Shown here in pieces: positions 1-8,096 of a DNA stretch of 63,761 bases. Position numbers and translations under genes: made by a program. The notes beneath the pieces are model-generated. The model was not told the DNA's origin. It was given only the letters and a program-made list of their open reading frames with translations, and made no database searches. The stretch lies in contig CAKOIY010000002.1 in the NCBI GenBank assembly GCA_934087515.1, forward strand, positions 1 through 63,761. Direction: 5' to 3'. Each line of letters begins with the position of its first letter. Within the stretch, counting starts at the first letter, position 1. This stretch comes from an uncultured Bacilli bacterium. Lineage in GTDB: Bacteria; Bacillota_I; Bacilli_A; RF39; UBA660.

Positions 1-135
1 GAATATGAAGCATATAGATTATTAAATGCTTCTTTGACAAATGTAACAATATATACTTATAATATGGTTTATAAAAGGGCGGTAAAAATGAATGAATTTT
101 TATCAAATGGCAAAAATAATGAAGAAAACTCATAA
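1..135 (+). CDS. 3' end of an unidentified gene
   Basis: An open frame runs from the first base of the window to a TAA at 133-135, giving 44 C-terminal residues. The end is rich in Asn, Glu and Lys (tail NGKNNEENS). No domain can be recognised from so short a piece. It is cut by the window edge, so its start, size and function are unknown. That it is coding at all is inferred from the open frame and its ordinary codon choice. Confidence 0.5.
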   Translation, partial: EYEAYRLLNASLTNVTIYTYNMVYKRAVKMNEFLSNGKNNEENS

Positions 136-188
136 TTTTATGCTATACTATATTTAGTGATTGATATTTGTGTATCAATTTGTATATT

Positions 189-222
189 GGAAAAAGTTGT
201 AGATAACTACGACACTCGCTCC
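189..222 (+). other. Intergenic hairpin, possible small-RNA element
   Basis: In the 156-bp gap after the first gene, GTTGTAG (196-202) and CTACGAC (207-213) form a stem with an ATAA loop, flanked by GGA (189-191) and TCC (220-222) that could close it. A terminator follows at 238-277. It could be part of a 3' UTR or a short RNA. It matches no RNA family I recognise. Confidence 0.25.
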
Positions 223-237
223 AAATAATGTATTAAA

Positions 238-277
238 AAGATAGAGCCTGATAAATTTGATAAGCTCTATCTTTTTT
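238..277. terminator. Intrinsic terminator, probably bidirectional
   Basis: The arms AAGATAGAGC (238-247) and GCTCTATCTT (264-273) pair perfectly and are followed by TTTTT on + and by a short T run on the other strand. It lies between the end of the partial + gene and the 3' end of gpsA on -, and could serve both. Confidence 0.8.
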
Positions 278-291
278 ATTCTATTTAAATA

Positions 292-1266
292 TTATTTTTT
301 TGTTATTAAGAAGTTTATTAGTTCTTTTGGATCTTTATTTTTGTATATTATGTTATATATCATATTTATGATTGGTATTTTTATTTTTTTGTTTTTAGTT
401 AGATCATATATTGATTTTAATGTATATAATCCTTCGATTGTGGTGTTTTCTATGTAGTTATTTATTTCTTCTTTTGATTTATTTTGTCCAATCATTTTAC
501 CTAGGTTAAAGTTTCTACTTTTATTACTTGTACATGTTAGATATATGTCTGCGAATCCTGCATATGATAGGATTGTTTTTTTGTTTCCGTTTAGTTGATA
601 TATTAGTTCTTGTATATCGTTTAATGCTTCGGTTAGAAACATTGCTATTGTTGATTCCGGCATATTCATTCCATGAAGGATTCCTGATGCTATGGCGAGA
701 ATATTTTTTATTGAACCACATATTTCTGTTCCTTTTATATCTTTGGTTGTTCTTATTTTTGTGTTATTTGTTTGTAGGGCTTTTGTTATTATTTTTTCTG
801 TTTCTTTATTTTTTGTTGCTAGGGTAAGTCCAATTGGGGAATCGTTTATAATATCTACTGCAAAACTTCCTCCGGAGATTATTCCATATTTTTTATTGTG
901 TATATATTTTTTTAAGATATTATCGGGAAGTTTGTTTGTTTTTTGCTGTATTCCTTTGGTTGCTAGACATATGTGTGTTTTTTTGTTTATGTTTTTTATG
1001 CTTTTAATTGTTTCTTCTAGAGCATTTGTTGGAATTGCTATTAGAATTAAGTCTTTGTTTTTTATACTTTCTTCTAGGTTAGTTGTTATTTTTATATTTT
1101 TTGGTAATTTGTAGTTTGATAATTTGTTTTTGTTTGTTCTTTTTGTTTCTAGTTCTTCTTGTTCTTTGGTGAATTTTGTCCATATTGTTATATCGTGATT
1201 GTTTTTATTTATTATGTGGGCTAGGGCTAGGCCATAGGCTCCTGCTCCTAATATGGTTATTTTCAT
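292..1266 (-). CDS. gpsA: NAD(P)H-dependent glycerol-3-phosphate dehydrogenase
   Basis: Reduces dihydroxyacetone phosphate to sn-glycerol 3-phosphate in the cytoplasm, the entry to phospholipid synthesis. The 324-residue protein has the N-terminal Rossmann motif GAGAYG (residues 7-12), the central catalytic region with the conserved Lys in GSIKN, and the family signature GFADIYLTCTSNKSRN near residue 240. Length is normal for GpsA (about 330). It is a single - gene, divergent from the surface gene at 1410. Its composition is strongly biased to Lys, Asn, Ile and Thr, as in the other minus-strand genes here. Confidence 0.95.
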   Translation of the reverse strand: MKITILGAGAYGLALAHIINKNNHDITIWTKFTKEQEELETKRTNKNKLSNYKLPKNIKITTNLEESIKNKDLILIAIPTNALEETIKSIKNINKKTHICLATKGIQQKTNKLPDNILKKYIHNKKYGIISGGSFAVDIINDSPIGLTLATKNKETEKIITKALQTNNTKIRTTKDIKGTEICGSIKNILAIASGILHGMNMPESTIAMFLTEALNDIQELIYQLNGNKKTILSYAGFADIYLTCTSNKSRNFNLGKMIGQNKSKEEINNYIENTTIEGLYTLKSIYDLTKNKKIKIPIINMIYNIIYKNKDPKELINFLITKK

Positions 1267-1409
1267 GTTATCCCTCCATAATTTAATTTTATCATATTTT
1301 TATATTTTGTATATTTTTTATGTCAAATTTTTATATTTTTGACATTTTTTGTTAGTTTTTCTTTTCTTTTTTGAAATTTGTGTTATTATTATAGTAGGAG
1401 GAATAATAT

Positions 1410-3140
1410 ATGAGAGTTAAGAATTTTTTAAAGTATTTTGTGATTTCTTTAGCATTTTTATTTTCATTTGGATTTGTTAATGTAAATGCTGAGACGTTAC
1501 AAAGTATGATTGATGGATCTACAACTGGAAAGATAGTTTTAGATCAAAACTTTACTGAAAAAGCAAGTGTTGCTAAAGGTAAAAATATTACTATTGATTT
1601 GAATGGTAAGACTATTACTGGTGCGATTGAGGTTAAGGGAACTTTAACAATTAAAGATTCTAAGACTGGTGGAGCAGTTATAGCTAATACTGAAAAAAAT
1701 GCATCTGCTATTCAAGTTGAAGGTGGTAAGTTAATACTTCAAAGTGGTACTGTAAAGAATGGTAATGGTTATGGTATTTATGCTCTTGAAGGTGGAAAAG
1801 TTACTGTAAATGGTGGTACTATTGATACTTTATATGCTGGACTTTCTGGTAATAATACTACTGGAGATATGCATTTTACTGTAAATGCTGGTGTTGTTAA
1901 GGCTAAATATGGTCCTGCTGTTTATGTACCTGGTCAAGTTGGTCTTGATGTAAATGGTGGTACTTTAAATGGTGGTATTTCACTTAGAATGGGGACTTTA
2001 AATATTACAGGAGGAGTTATTACTGCTGTTACTGGAGATATTGATAGTCCTAGTGAGTATTATGCATATAATGGTTGTGCATGGCTTCCAGATGCTATTT
2101 ATGTAATGGGAGGTACTTATAATTCTGCTAGTGGAAATGATTTAAGTATTAATATTACAGGAGGAGTTATTACTACTAGTAATGGACAAGGTAGTGCTCT
2201 TGCTATTTATGATTTAGGAAAAGTTAGTCAAAAGATGAATGTTTCTATTTCTGGTAGTACTAAACTTATTACTAATAGCAAGACTAGAACTGCATATGAT
2301 GTTCTTAGTTTAAGTGATATTGGTGTTACTAGTCCTAAAGCTGGATTTAATAATCCAAGCTATGTTGGAAAAGTAAGTACTAGTATAACTGGTGGTACTT
2401 ATTCTAATATAAATGATAAGTATATTGCTAGTGGTTATGATAAGAATTTAGTTAATGGAAACTATGTTGTTTCAAAGAAAGTGGTTAAGGTTGATATGCC
2501 TAGTGTTGATTTAACTAAAGAAGTTAAAGATGTTACAGTTGGTGTTACTAATTATAATGTTGTAAAAGGAGTGCTTCTTGCTTCACTTGAAAAGAGTAAT
2601 ATTAATACAGATAATATTACACCAGTTGTTGATGTAGATGTTACTAATAAGAGTGCTAGTAGTGTTTCTGATGATGTTAAGAATGTAATGCTTGATGTAG
2701 TTAGTGCTAAAGTTGCTAATGCTAAGATTGCTAGTTATTTTGATATTTCTGTTCTTGTTAAGAATGCTGCTAATGGAAATGTTGTTGGAGAACTTACAAA
2801 ACTTACTGATAAGATTAAGTTTACTGTTGCAATTCCTAGTGATTTAACTAAGGTTAAAACTGGAATGGAAAGAAATTTCTATGTAATTAGAGAACATAAT
2901 GGTGTTGCTACTGTTTTACCAACTAAGTTATCAAAAGATGGAAAATCACTTACTTTTGAAACAGATAAATTTTCTACTTATGCTCTTGCTTATAGTGATG
3001 TAGCAAGTAGTGATGTATCTAATGTTAAGAATCCTCAAACTTATGATGGAATTATGGGTTATGTAATTGTTACATTAGTTGCACTTGGTGGTGCTCTTGG
3101 AGCAGTAGTTTATTTAAAGAGAAATAGTTTAAATAATTAG
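1410..3140 (+). CDS. Surface protein with beta-helix repeats and NPQTY sorting signal
   Basis: A 576-residue secreted protein. It has a signal peptide (residues 1-27, ending VNA-E). Residues about 30-350 hold repeats of short beta strands (patterns such as LDLNGKTI, LNITGGVI, VNGGT) typical of right-handed beta-helix or pectate-lyase-like folds. A second module spans about 355-530. The C-terminus has NPQTYDG at about 541, a hydrophobic segment, and KR near the end. This resembles a sortase signal of the NPQT type rather than LPXTG. Start ATG 1410 has AGGAGG at 1396-1401. It stands alone, ending in a terminator. Substrate or ligand is not predictable. No sortase gene is in the window. Confidence 0.8.
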   Translation: MRVKNFLKYFVISLAFLFSFGFVNVNAETLQSMIDGSTTGKIVLDQNFTEKASVAKGKNITIDLNGKTITGAIEVKGTLTIKDSKTGGAVIANTEKNASAIQVEGGKLILQSGTVKNGNGYGIYALEGGKVTVNGGTIDTLYAGLSGNNTTGDMHFTVNAGVVKAKYGPAVYVPGQVGLDVNGGTLNGGISLRMGTLNITGGVITAVTGDIDSPSEYYAYNGCAWLPDAIYVMGGTYNSASGNDLSINITGGVITTSNGQGSALAIYDLGKVSQKMNVSISGSTKLITNSKTRTAYDVLSLSDIGVTSPKAGFNNPSYVGKVSTSITGGTYSNINDKYIASGYDKNLVNGNYVVSKKVVKVDMPSVDLTKEVKDVTVGVTNYNVVKGVLLASLEKSNINTDNITPVVDVDVTNKSASSVSDDVKNVMLDVVSAKVANAKIASYFDISVLVKNAANGNVVGELTKLTDKIKFTVAIPSDLTKVKTGMERNFYVIREHNGVATVLPTKLSKDGKSLTFETDKFSTYALAYSDVASSDVSNVKNPQTYDGIMGYVIVTLVALGGALGAVVYLKRNSLNN

Positions 3141-3147
3141 TTTACGA

Positions 3148-3174
3148 GGACTAGAGAAATCTAGTTCTTTTTGT
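3148..3174 (+). terminator. Intrinsic terminator of the 1410 surface gene
   Basis: GGACTAGA (3148-3155) pairs with TCTAGTTC (3160-3167) with one G-U pair and a GAAA loop, then TTTTT. Confidence 0.8.
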
Positions 3175-3226
3175 TTGATTTTGTATTTTTTGTATGTTAT
3201 CATTTATTTATGATAGGAGTGTTTAT

Positions 3227-3961
3227 ATGGATAAGAAGTTTTTTACTAAGAAAAAATTAATTATTTTTGGAGGAATTGTGATTGTTTTATTTTTAATTGT
3301 GCTTTTTTTGTTTAAGTTTTATTATCTTGAACTTTTTGCTGGTTTTTATAAAGATACTGGTACTTTTAATGCTATTTCTAATAGAGAAGATGTTACTATT
3401 AAACATAACTTTTATAATGATAAGTATTTTGAAGGTATGGGGATTAAGTTTTTAAACATTTTTGGTGATTGTTATTTGTCTTCTGAGGGAAAAGATTATA
3501 GTGGTTATATTTGTGATAAGGGTGCTTTTGTTATATCTACTGCTTCTGGTTTTGTTTCTTCTTTTAATAAGGGTGATTTTATTAATAGTGATATTTCATC
3601 TAGTTGGAATAAGAAGATTCATAAGGAGTTTTTAAGAAGACATAATATTAAAAATGATGATGATATTATTGAGTTTTTGAGTAATTATAAAGATAAGGAG
3701 CTTAGTGTCTTAGATTCTTATAATGATATTAATGATGATTATGTTGTTTCTGATTTGTTAAGTATGTTTCCTACTTATGATAAGGCTAAGTTTTATATGA
3801 TTTCTGGTGATTATAAGGGGTATTCTGTTGAGAATGATTCTTCTTATATGTTTTATATAAAGAATGATGATATGTATTATAGAATTCTTTTTGGTATTAA
3901 AAATAGTGATTTAACTAGAAATGATATTTATAAAGTTATTAGTAGTGTGGTTATAGGTTAG
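3227..3961 (+). CDS. Membrane-anchored hypothetical protein, first of a tandem paralog pair
   Basis: A 244-residue protein with a short basic N-terminus (DKKFFTKKK), one strong transmembrane segment at about residues 9-32, and an extracytoplasmic domain. I do not recognise a family. The ATG at 3227 is preferred over an upstream in-frame ATG at 3194 because TAGGAG (3214-3219) lies just before it. It shares patterns with the next gene: (F/Y)(N/K)AI(S/T)NR near the membrane segment, (S/T)GDYKGY in the last quarter, and a C-terminal IYxxIS(S/T)VV. The two are 11 nt apart and probably co-transcribed after an ancient duplication. Confidence 0.75.
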   Translation: MDKKFFTKKKLIIFGGIVIVLFLIVLFLFKFYYLELFAGFYKDTGTFNAISNREDVTIKHNFYNDKYFEGMGIKFLNIFGDCYLSSEGKDYSGYICDKGAFVISTASGFVSSFNKGDFINSDISSSWNKKIHKEFLRRHNIKNDDDIIEFLSNYKDKELSVLDSYNDINDDYVVSDLLSMFPTYDKAKFYMISGDYKGYSVENDSSYMFYIKNDDMYYRILFGIKNSDLTRNDIYKVISSVVIG

Positions 3962-3972
3962 GTGGTGTTAGT

Positions 3973-4641
3973 ATGAAGAAAATTTTTAAAGTATTGGGTA
4001 TTATTTTTGGAAGCATTGTGTGTTTGGGATTTATTTTATATGTTACAGGTTTTATTTTTTGTTATAAGTTTATAAATGTTACTAATGATGAATATAAGGC
4101 TATTACTAATAGAATACATATTAAAGATGATGTTAGTATTAAAAGTAAGAAGGTTTCTAATTATGTTATTTTAGGAGATGTTAAGTTTAGAGATGATTTT
4201 TCTAAGTTTAAACGTGTTTCTTATGATGTTGATGATGATGGTTTTGTTAGTGCAAGTTATAAATATAAGGATAAGGTTGGTAAGAGGTTTATTTATTTTG
4301 ATTTTAATTCTATGAAGGATGATGATTCATATAATCCAAATAGTGATGAAATTAAGTATGTTAAGAATGCTAAACTTAAGAGTATTAATTTTAATGTTAT
4401 GAATATTATTAGTAATTCTGAGCTTTATCTTGATGCTGGTAATTATTTAGATGATGAGATTACGGAGTATTCTTATATTACTGGTGATTATAAGGGATAT
4501 ATTAAAAATAATTATTATACTAAGTATAAGATTGTTATTTTATATAATAATGGTAAGGCTTATGAATTTGATTTTGATGGACATGGTTATTTTTCTGATA
4601 AGTATATTTATGATTTTATTAGTACTGTGGTATTTTTATAG
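3973..4641 (+). CDS. Membrane-anchored hypothetical protein, second tandem paralog
   Basis: A 222-residue protein with an N-terminal membrane anchor (residues about 7-32) and an Asp/Tyr-rich outer domain. It is a diverged copy of the 3227 product, sharing KAITNR after the anchor, TGDYKGY at about residue 175, and the IYDFISTVV end. Start ATG 3973 follows GGTGGTG. It ends in a strong terminator. Function unknown; the pair resembles lineage-specific cell-envelope proteins. Confidence 0.75.
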   Translation: MKKIFKVLGIIFGSIVCLGFILYVTGFIFCYKFINVTNDEYKAITNRIHIKDDVSIKSKKVSNYVILGDVKFRDDFSKFKRVSYDVDDDGFVSASYKYKDKVGKRFIYFDFNSMKDDDSYNPNSDEIKYVKNAKLKSINFNVMNIISNSELYLDAGNYLDDEITEYSYITGDYKGYIKNNYYTKYKIVILYNNGKAYEFDFDGHGYFSDKYIYDFISTVVFL

Positions 4642-4659
4642 ACCAATTGGTCTTTTTTC
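4641..4659 (+). terminator. Intrinsic terminator after the paralog pair
   Basis: GACCAATTGGTC is a perfect palindromic stem followed by TTTTTT, starting at the last base of the 3973 stop codon. Confidence 0.8.
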
Positions 4660-4662
4660 TAT

Positions 4663-4711
4663 AAAAAAAAAGTATACATTTATTCTTTGTTCTTTGTGTA
4701 TACTTTTTTAA
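4663..4711. terminator. Second, bidirectional terminator between convergent operons
   Basis: AGTATACA (4671-4678) pairs with TGTATACT (4697-4704), extended by A and T runs on either side. It can terminate the - ABC operon as well as + transcription. Confidence 0.75.
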
Positions 4712-4718
4712 TTAATTT

Positions 4719-5492
4719 TTAATCTATGTTTACTCCTTTTTTAAATGTATTGTTTCCTACTATGTATAGGATTATGTTATATATTATGTATATTATTGTA
4801 CTTAGTGATAATATTTGTTTTAGCATTTTTGGAGTCATATTATTTGTTTTAAATAAATCCATTATTTGTTGGTTGAATAGGCCAACTATAAATATTATTA
4901 TGAGTATTAGTGCTTGCATTAGGAAGTATATTATTATGCCATATATTAAGGATTTTACTAGTTTATTATTGTTTTGTTTATATCCTAGGATTATTGCTGT
5001 TATTCCTGTTAGAATTAGGAATAGCATTTCTAGATAGAATATTATTATACTTATTATTATTGTTGTATTAGTAATATTTATTTGATTTAGGATATTTTTT
5101 ATTACTTCAATATTTTCTTTTGAATAGTAACATATTAGTAGTGATATTATTATTACTATAAAACTTGTTGTTAGAGTTATTATTGATGTTAGTATTTTTG
5201 ATAGGTATAGTGTTTCTTTTTTTATTGGTAGGGTATGTGTTAGATAGGATTCATCGCTGTAGAAGTTTTTTATTGTTCTTCCCCATATTCTTAATATGTT
5301 ATTTATTAGGATATTTATTAGGAGAGTTATGGTTATTCCTTGCATTATTTTTCCTATTATGGAGAATAGAACTCCTTCTTGTATATTTAGAAATATTCTT
5401 GTTAGTATTGCGAATATTATACTTAATATATAGAAGATTGTTAGGGCTTTATAAGACCATTTTAGGTCATATTTTAGTAGTTTTTTTAGCAT
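4719..5492 (-). CDS. ABC transporter permease (ABC-2 type)
   Basis: A 257-residue integral membrane protein with about six hydrophobic segments and an N-terminal LLKYDLKW(S) region common in bacitracin/YtrC-like permeases. It is the last gene of a three-gene minus operon: GntR regulator, ATPase, permease. It overlaps the ATPase gene by 7 nt, implying coupled translation. Substrate cannot be told; related systems respond to cell-wall antibiotics, which is inference from the operon type. Confidence 0.8.
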   Translation of the reverse strand: MLKKLLKYDLKWSYKALTIFYILSIIFAILTRIFLNIQEGVLFSIIGKIMQGITITLLINILINNILRIWGRTIKNFYSDESYLTHTLPIKKETLYLSKILTSIITLTTSFIVIIISLLICYYSKENIEVIKNILNQINITNTTIIISIIIFYLEMLFLILTGITAIILGYKQNNNKLVKSLIYGIIIYFLMQALILIIIFIVGLFNQQIMDLFKTNNMTPKMLKQILSLSTIIYIIYNIILYIVGNNTFKKGVNID

Positions 5493-6181
5493 TTGAAGTA
5501 CCTCCTGAAAATTTCATCTATGGATTGGTTTTCTTTTTCTCTTAGTTTGTCAGTAGGGGAGTTTAGGATTATTTTTCCTTTGTCTATGAATATTACTTCG
5601 TCTAGTATTTTTTCTATATCTTCGATTAGATGTGTTGATATTATAATACTTGCGTCTTCATCGAAATTGGTTAGAATGGTGTCTAGTATGTAATCTCTTG
5701 TTGCAGGATCTACTCCTCCGAGTGGTTCATCTAAAATGTAAAGTTTTGCTTTTCTGCTCATTACGAGGATTAAGGTTAGTTTTTCTAGCATTCCTTTGCT
5801 CATTTTTGATAGTTTTTGTTCTTCATTTAGGTCTAAATCTTTTAATAGTTTTTTTGCTTTTTCTATATTAAAATTTTGGTAGAACTCACTAAAGAATGTT
5901 AGTGTTTCTTTAATAGTCATTGATTTATCTAGATAGGTTCTTTCTGGAAGATAAGATATTATTTCTTTTGATTCTGGTCCTGGTTTCTTTCCATTTATTA
6001 ATATTTCTCCACTTGTTGGGGTAAGTAGGTCATTTATTAGTTTTATTAAGGTTGTTTTACCAGTTCCGTTTTTTCCTAGAAGACCAATTATTTTATTTGG
6101 TTTTATTGTTAGGTTTATGTTATCTAGGACTATTTTGTTATCAAATTTTTTGGTTAGATTTGTACATTTTACTAAATCCAT
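5486..6181 (-). CDS. ABC transporter ATP-binding protein
   Basis: A 231-residue cytoplasmic ATPase partner of the 4719 permease. Walker A is GKNGTGKTT (about residues 36-44), the signature loop is the variant MSKGM (about 128-132), and Walker B with the D-loop is LYILDEPLGGVDP (about 148-160). Stop-to-start spacing from the regulator gene is one base. The operon plan matches the ytrAB-type transporters of Bacillota. Confidence 0.92.
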   Translation of the reverse strand: MDLVKCTNLTKKFDNKIVLDNINLTIKPNKIIGLLGKNGTGKTTLIKLINDLLTPTSGEILINGKKPGPESKEIISYLPERTYLDKSMTIKETLTFFSEFYQNFNIEKAKKLLKDLDLNEEQKLSKMSKGMLEKLTLILVMSRKAKLYILDEPLGGVDPATRDYILDTILTNFDEDASIIISTHLIEDIEKILDEVIFIDKGKIILNSPTDKLREKENQSIDEIFRRYFKC

Positions 6182-6182
6182 A

Positions 6183-6545
6183 TTATTCTCCTTTCGTATT
6201 TTGCAAGTATGTTATGGCTTCCTGTTTGGTAAAACCTAAGTTTTGCATGTCATTTAAGTAGGTAATTATTTTTTCTTTTGCTAGCTCTTGTTTTATTTTT
6301 TTTATTAGTTTTATGTTTTTTGTTACGTATTTTCCATTTGTTCTTTCAGTGTAGATTAGTCCTTCTAGTTCTAGTTTTTCTAGAGATTTTTGAACTGTAT
6401 TAGGATTAATTTTTATTTGCATAGCTAGTTCTCTTACTGAGGGTAGTTTTTCATTTGGTTTTAGTTTTCCAGATGCTATGTATAGTTTTAGGTGATTGGT
6501 TAGTTGTGAGTATATTGGACTATCGTTTGTAAATTTAAAGTTCAT
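6183..6545 (-). CDS. GntR-family regulator (YtrA type)
   Basis: A 120-residue transcription factor with a winged-helix domain (residues about 10-75; motifs PIYSQL, LPSVRELA, NPNTVQKSL, GLIYTERTNGK) and a short C-terminal helical part, as in the YtrA subgroup. ATG at 6545 is chosen over an upstream frame extension because GGAGG lies just before it and the extension runs through the promoter and operator. It is first in the operon and probably represses its own operon through the palindrome at 6561-6582. Confidence 0.9.
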   Translation of the reverse strand: MNFKFTNDSPIYSQLTNHLKLYIASGKLKPNEKLPSVRELAMQIKINPNTVQKSLEKLELEGLIYTERTNGKYVTKNIKLIKKIKQELAKEKIITYLNDMQNLGFTKQEAITYLQNTKGE

Positions 6546-6560
6546 TGTTACCTCCTTATA

Positions 6561-6582
6561 TTGTATTACTTGTATAATACAA
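6561..6582. promoter_or_regulatory. Palindromic operator of the GntR-ABC operon
   Basis: TTGTATTA-CTTGTA-TAATACAA is a perfect 8-bp inverted repeat with a 6-bp spacer. It sits between the -10 box and the ribosome-binding site of the GntR gene, where binding would block transcription. Autoregulation by the GntR protein is inferred. Confidence 0.75.
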
Positions 6583-6610
6583 TAATACATTTAGTTATGC
6601 TTTTTGTCAA
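6582..6610 (-). promoter_or_regulatory. Promoter of the GntR-ABC operon
   Basis: On the - strand, TTGACA (complement of 6605-6610), 17 bp, TATTAT (complement of 6582-6587). This is a near-consensus vegetative promoter reading directly into the operator. Confidence 0.75.
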
Positions 6611-6636
6611 TAAAAAAAGTAAGTTTCCTTACTTAA
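6610..6636 (-). terminator. Terminator of the HD-domain gene
   Basis: On the - strand, AAGTAAG-GAAA-CTTACTT is followed by a T run. The stop codon of the 6629 gene lies inside the stem. Confidence 0.75.
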
Positions 6637-7339
6637 TTATACTACTATTTTTTCCTGTTACTAGGGCTAAGAATGATTCTATATTTTTTAGTTCTTTGAT
6701 AGCAGATTTTTTGTCTGCTTTGGACATTATTCTTCCTTCAATACTTTTTGATTTTTTTATGTTGTAATGTATGTTTGTTTTGTTATAGGTGTTTTCTATT
6801 AAAAACTTATAATGTTTAAATTTTTTTATATTTTGGTTATTTATTATGGTATCTGTAGTTATTTTTTTTACGGGAAATGGATACATATGATGAAGGATAC
6901 CATCTATTATTTTTTCTCTTTTTTCTTTGTTTTTAAAGTATTCTGGAAACCAGGTGTAAGAGTTTATAACTGCTTCGACAGGATGTATAAATCCGTGGTT
7001 TTCTGCTTTTATTATTGATTTTTTTTCCGCGTTATTTTGCCAAGGGTTGGTATATAAATCGTGGAATAAGGAGATTAGTAAGGCAACTTCAAGATTAATT
7101 TTTTTTAATGGATGTTTTAGTTTATATATTTTTATCATTCTATAGGTTAATATGGTGTCTTTTATGATGTGTTCTCCTAGAGTTGTGTTTCCATGATGGT
7201 AAAATTCTTCGGTACATCTTTTTTCAAATTCTTCGTGCATAATTATTTTTTCTGTTATGTTTAGAAATTCTTCTTGTTCTTTGAGAGTAAAGTTTTCTGA
7301 TAAAAAATTTTCATTTATATATTGCATTGCTTTTGTCAT
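6629..7339 (-). CDS. HD-domain phosphohydrolase-like protein
   Basis: A 236-residue soluble protein. The HD-superfamily metal residues are visible as His in YHHGNTTLGEH (about residue 48), His-Asp in LFHDLYTNPW (about 93-94), and His in HGFIHPVEA (about 114-119). The C-terminus is basic. Such proteins hydrolyse nucleotides or phosphoesters, but the substrate cannot be assigned. It is transcribed alone between the GntR operon and the PII/DUF1538 pair. Confidence 0.8.
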   Translation of the reverse strand: MTKAMQYINENFLSENFTLKEQEEFLNITEKIIMHEEFEKRCTEEFYHHGNTTLGEHIIKDTILTYRMIKIYKLKHPLKKINLEVALLISLFHDLYTNPWQNNAEKKSIIKAENHGFIHPVEAVINSYTWFPEYFKNKEKREKIIDGILHHMYPFPVKKITTDTIINNQNIKKFKHYKFLIENTYNKTNIHYNIKKSKSIEGRIMSKADKKSAIKELKNIESFLALVTGKNSSIIK

Positions 7340-7397
7340 TTTGTTATAACCTCCTTTTTTTGCTAATTATACTATATATTTGGATAGTTGTCTATTT

Positions 7398-8096
7398 TTA
7401 ATTTTTTTCTTCATATAAGCCTACTGCCTCTGTAATGGGTAGAGAGAAGATGATTCCACCACCTTCAGTTTTTAGTCCTGTTTCTTTTACTATGGCGTTC
7501 ATTATATCATTTTTTTTGTCTTCGTCAGTTACTATTAGTATGACATCCTTTTCTGGCTCTATGGAAAAACCTAGAAATTGTCTTTTTGAATTTGTTTGGT
7601 AGATGCTACGTCCATTTATTAGGGTTCCTCCGCCTGCACCAGCATTTTTGGCAGTATTCATAACTTTTTCAGAATAGCCTTCTGTTACAATTGTTACTAT
7701 TAAGTGATGAATTTTATTTGCTTTTTTACTTATTTCTTTTTTTGTTTTTTGTTTCTTTTTTTCTTCTTCTTTCATATTATCCTCCGTATTTAATTTATCT
7801 AATAGATATTTTGTGCTTCCTGATAAGGGTATTGTAAAGCATATTCCTTCACCGGGTTTATCTAGTTCTAGGTTATGTCTGATACTTTCTAGTATTTCTT
7901 TTTTTTGTTTTTCGTGTATGAGTGAGAAGTATATGTATTTGTTTATATCTTCTAGGGCGAAGTATTGTAGTAGTGAAGATGATGCTGTTCCTTCACCATG
8001 TGTTGTTATGTTAAAGGGCATGTTGTATTTGTCATATAGGGGTTTTATAATTTTGTCTTCTTTGTCATTTGATATTAAACATAGTAATTCTATCAT
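7398..8096 (-). CDS. Tandem PII-like (GlnB-fold) regulatory protein
   Basis: A 232-residue protein with two PII-like halves: residues 1-100 (MIELLCLISN ... GEGICFTIPL) and about 130-228 (HHLIVTIVTEG ... GGGIIFSLPI), joined by a Lys/Glu-rich linker. The second half has GAGGGTLINGRS, the T-loop/nucleotide-site region of PII relatives. The ATG at 8096 is chosen because GGAGG precedes it. It overlaps the DUF1538 stop by ATGA, so the two are translationally coupled. By context it probably senses a nucleotide and controls the adjacent membrane protein. Confidence 0.8.
   Translation of the reverse strand: MIELLCLISNDKEDKIIKPLYDKYNMPFNITTHGEGTASSSLLQYFALEDINKYIYFSLIHEKQKKEILESIRHNLELDKPGEGICFTIPLSGSTKYLLDKLNTEDNMKEEEKKKQKTKKEISKKANKIHHLIVTIVTEGYSEKVMNTAKNAGAGGGTLINGRSIYQTNSKRQFLGFSIEPEKDVILIVTDEDKKNDIMNAIVKETGLKTEGGGIIFSLPITEAVGLYEEKN

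Noticed and set aside
189..222. Part of tmRNA, RNase P RNA or SRP RNA near the window start
   Set aside because: None of their conserved sequences (for example GAGGAAAGTCC or GGAAGGAAGCAGCC) is present; only a simple hairpin.
528..1114. Several hydrophobic ORFs on + inside gpsA and similar ORFs opposite other - genes
   Set aside because: They are shadow frames produced by the T-rich + strand; they lack ribosome-binding sites and family motifs, and the opposite frame encodes a known protein.
1321..1344. Inverted repeat TGTCAAA ... TTTGACA as an operator of the 1410 gene
   Set aside because: AT-rich, with no -10 at proper distance; too weak in this base composition to call.
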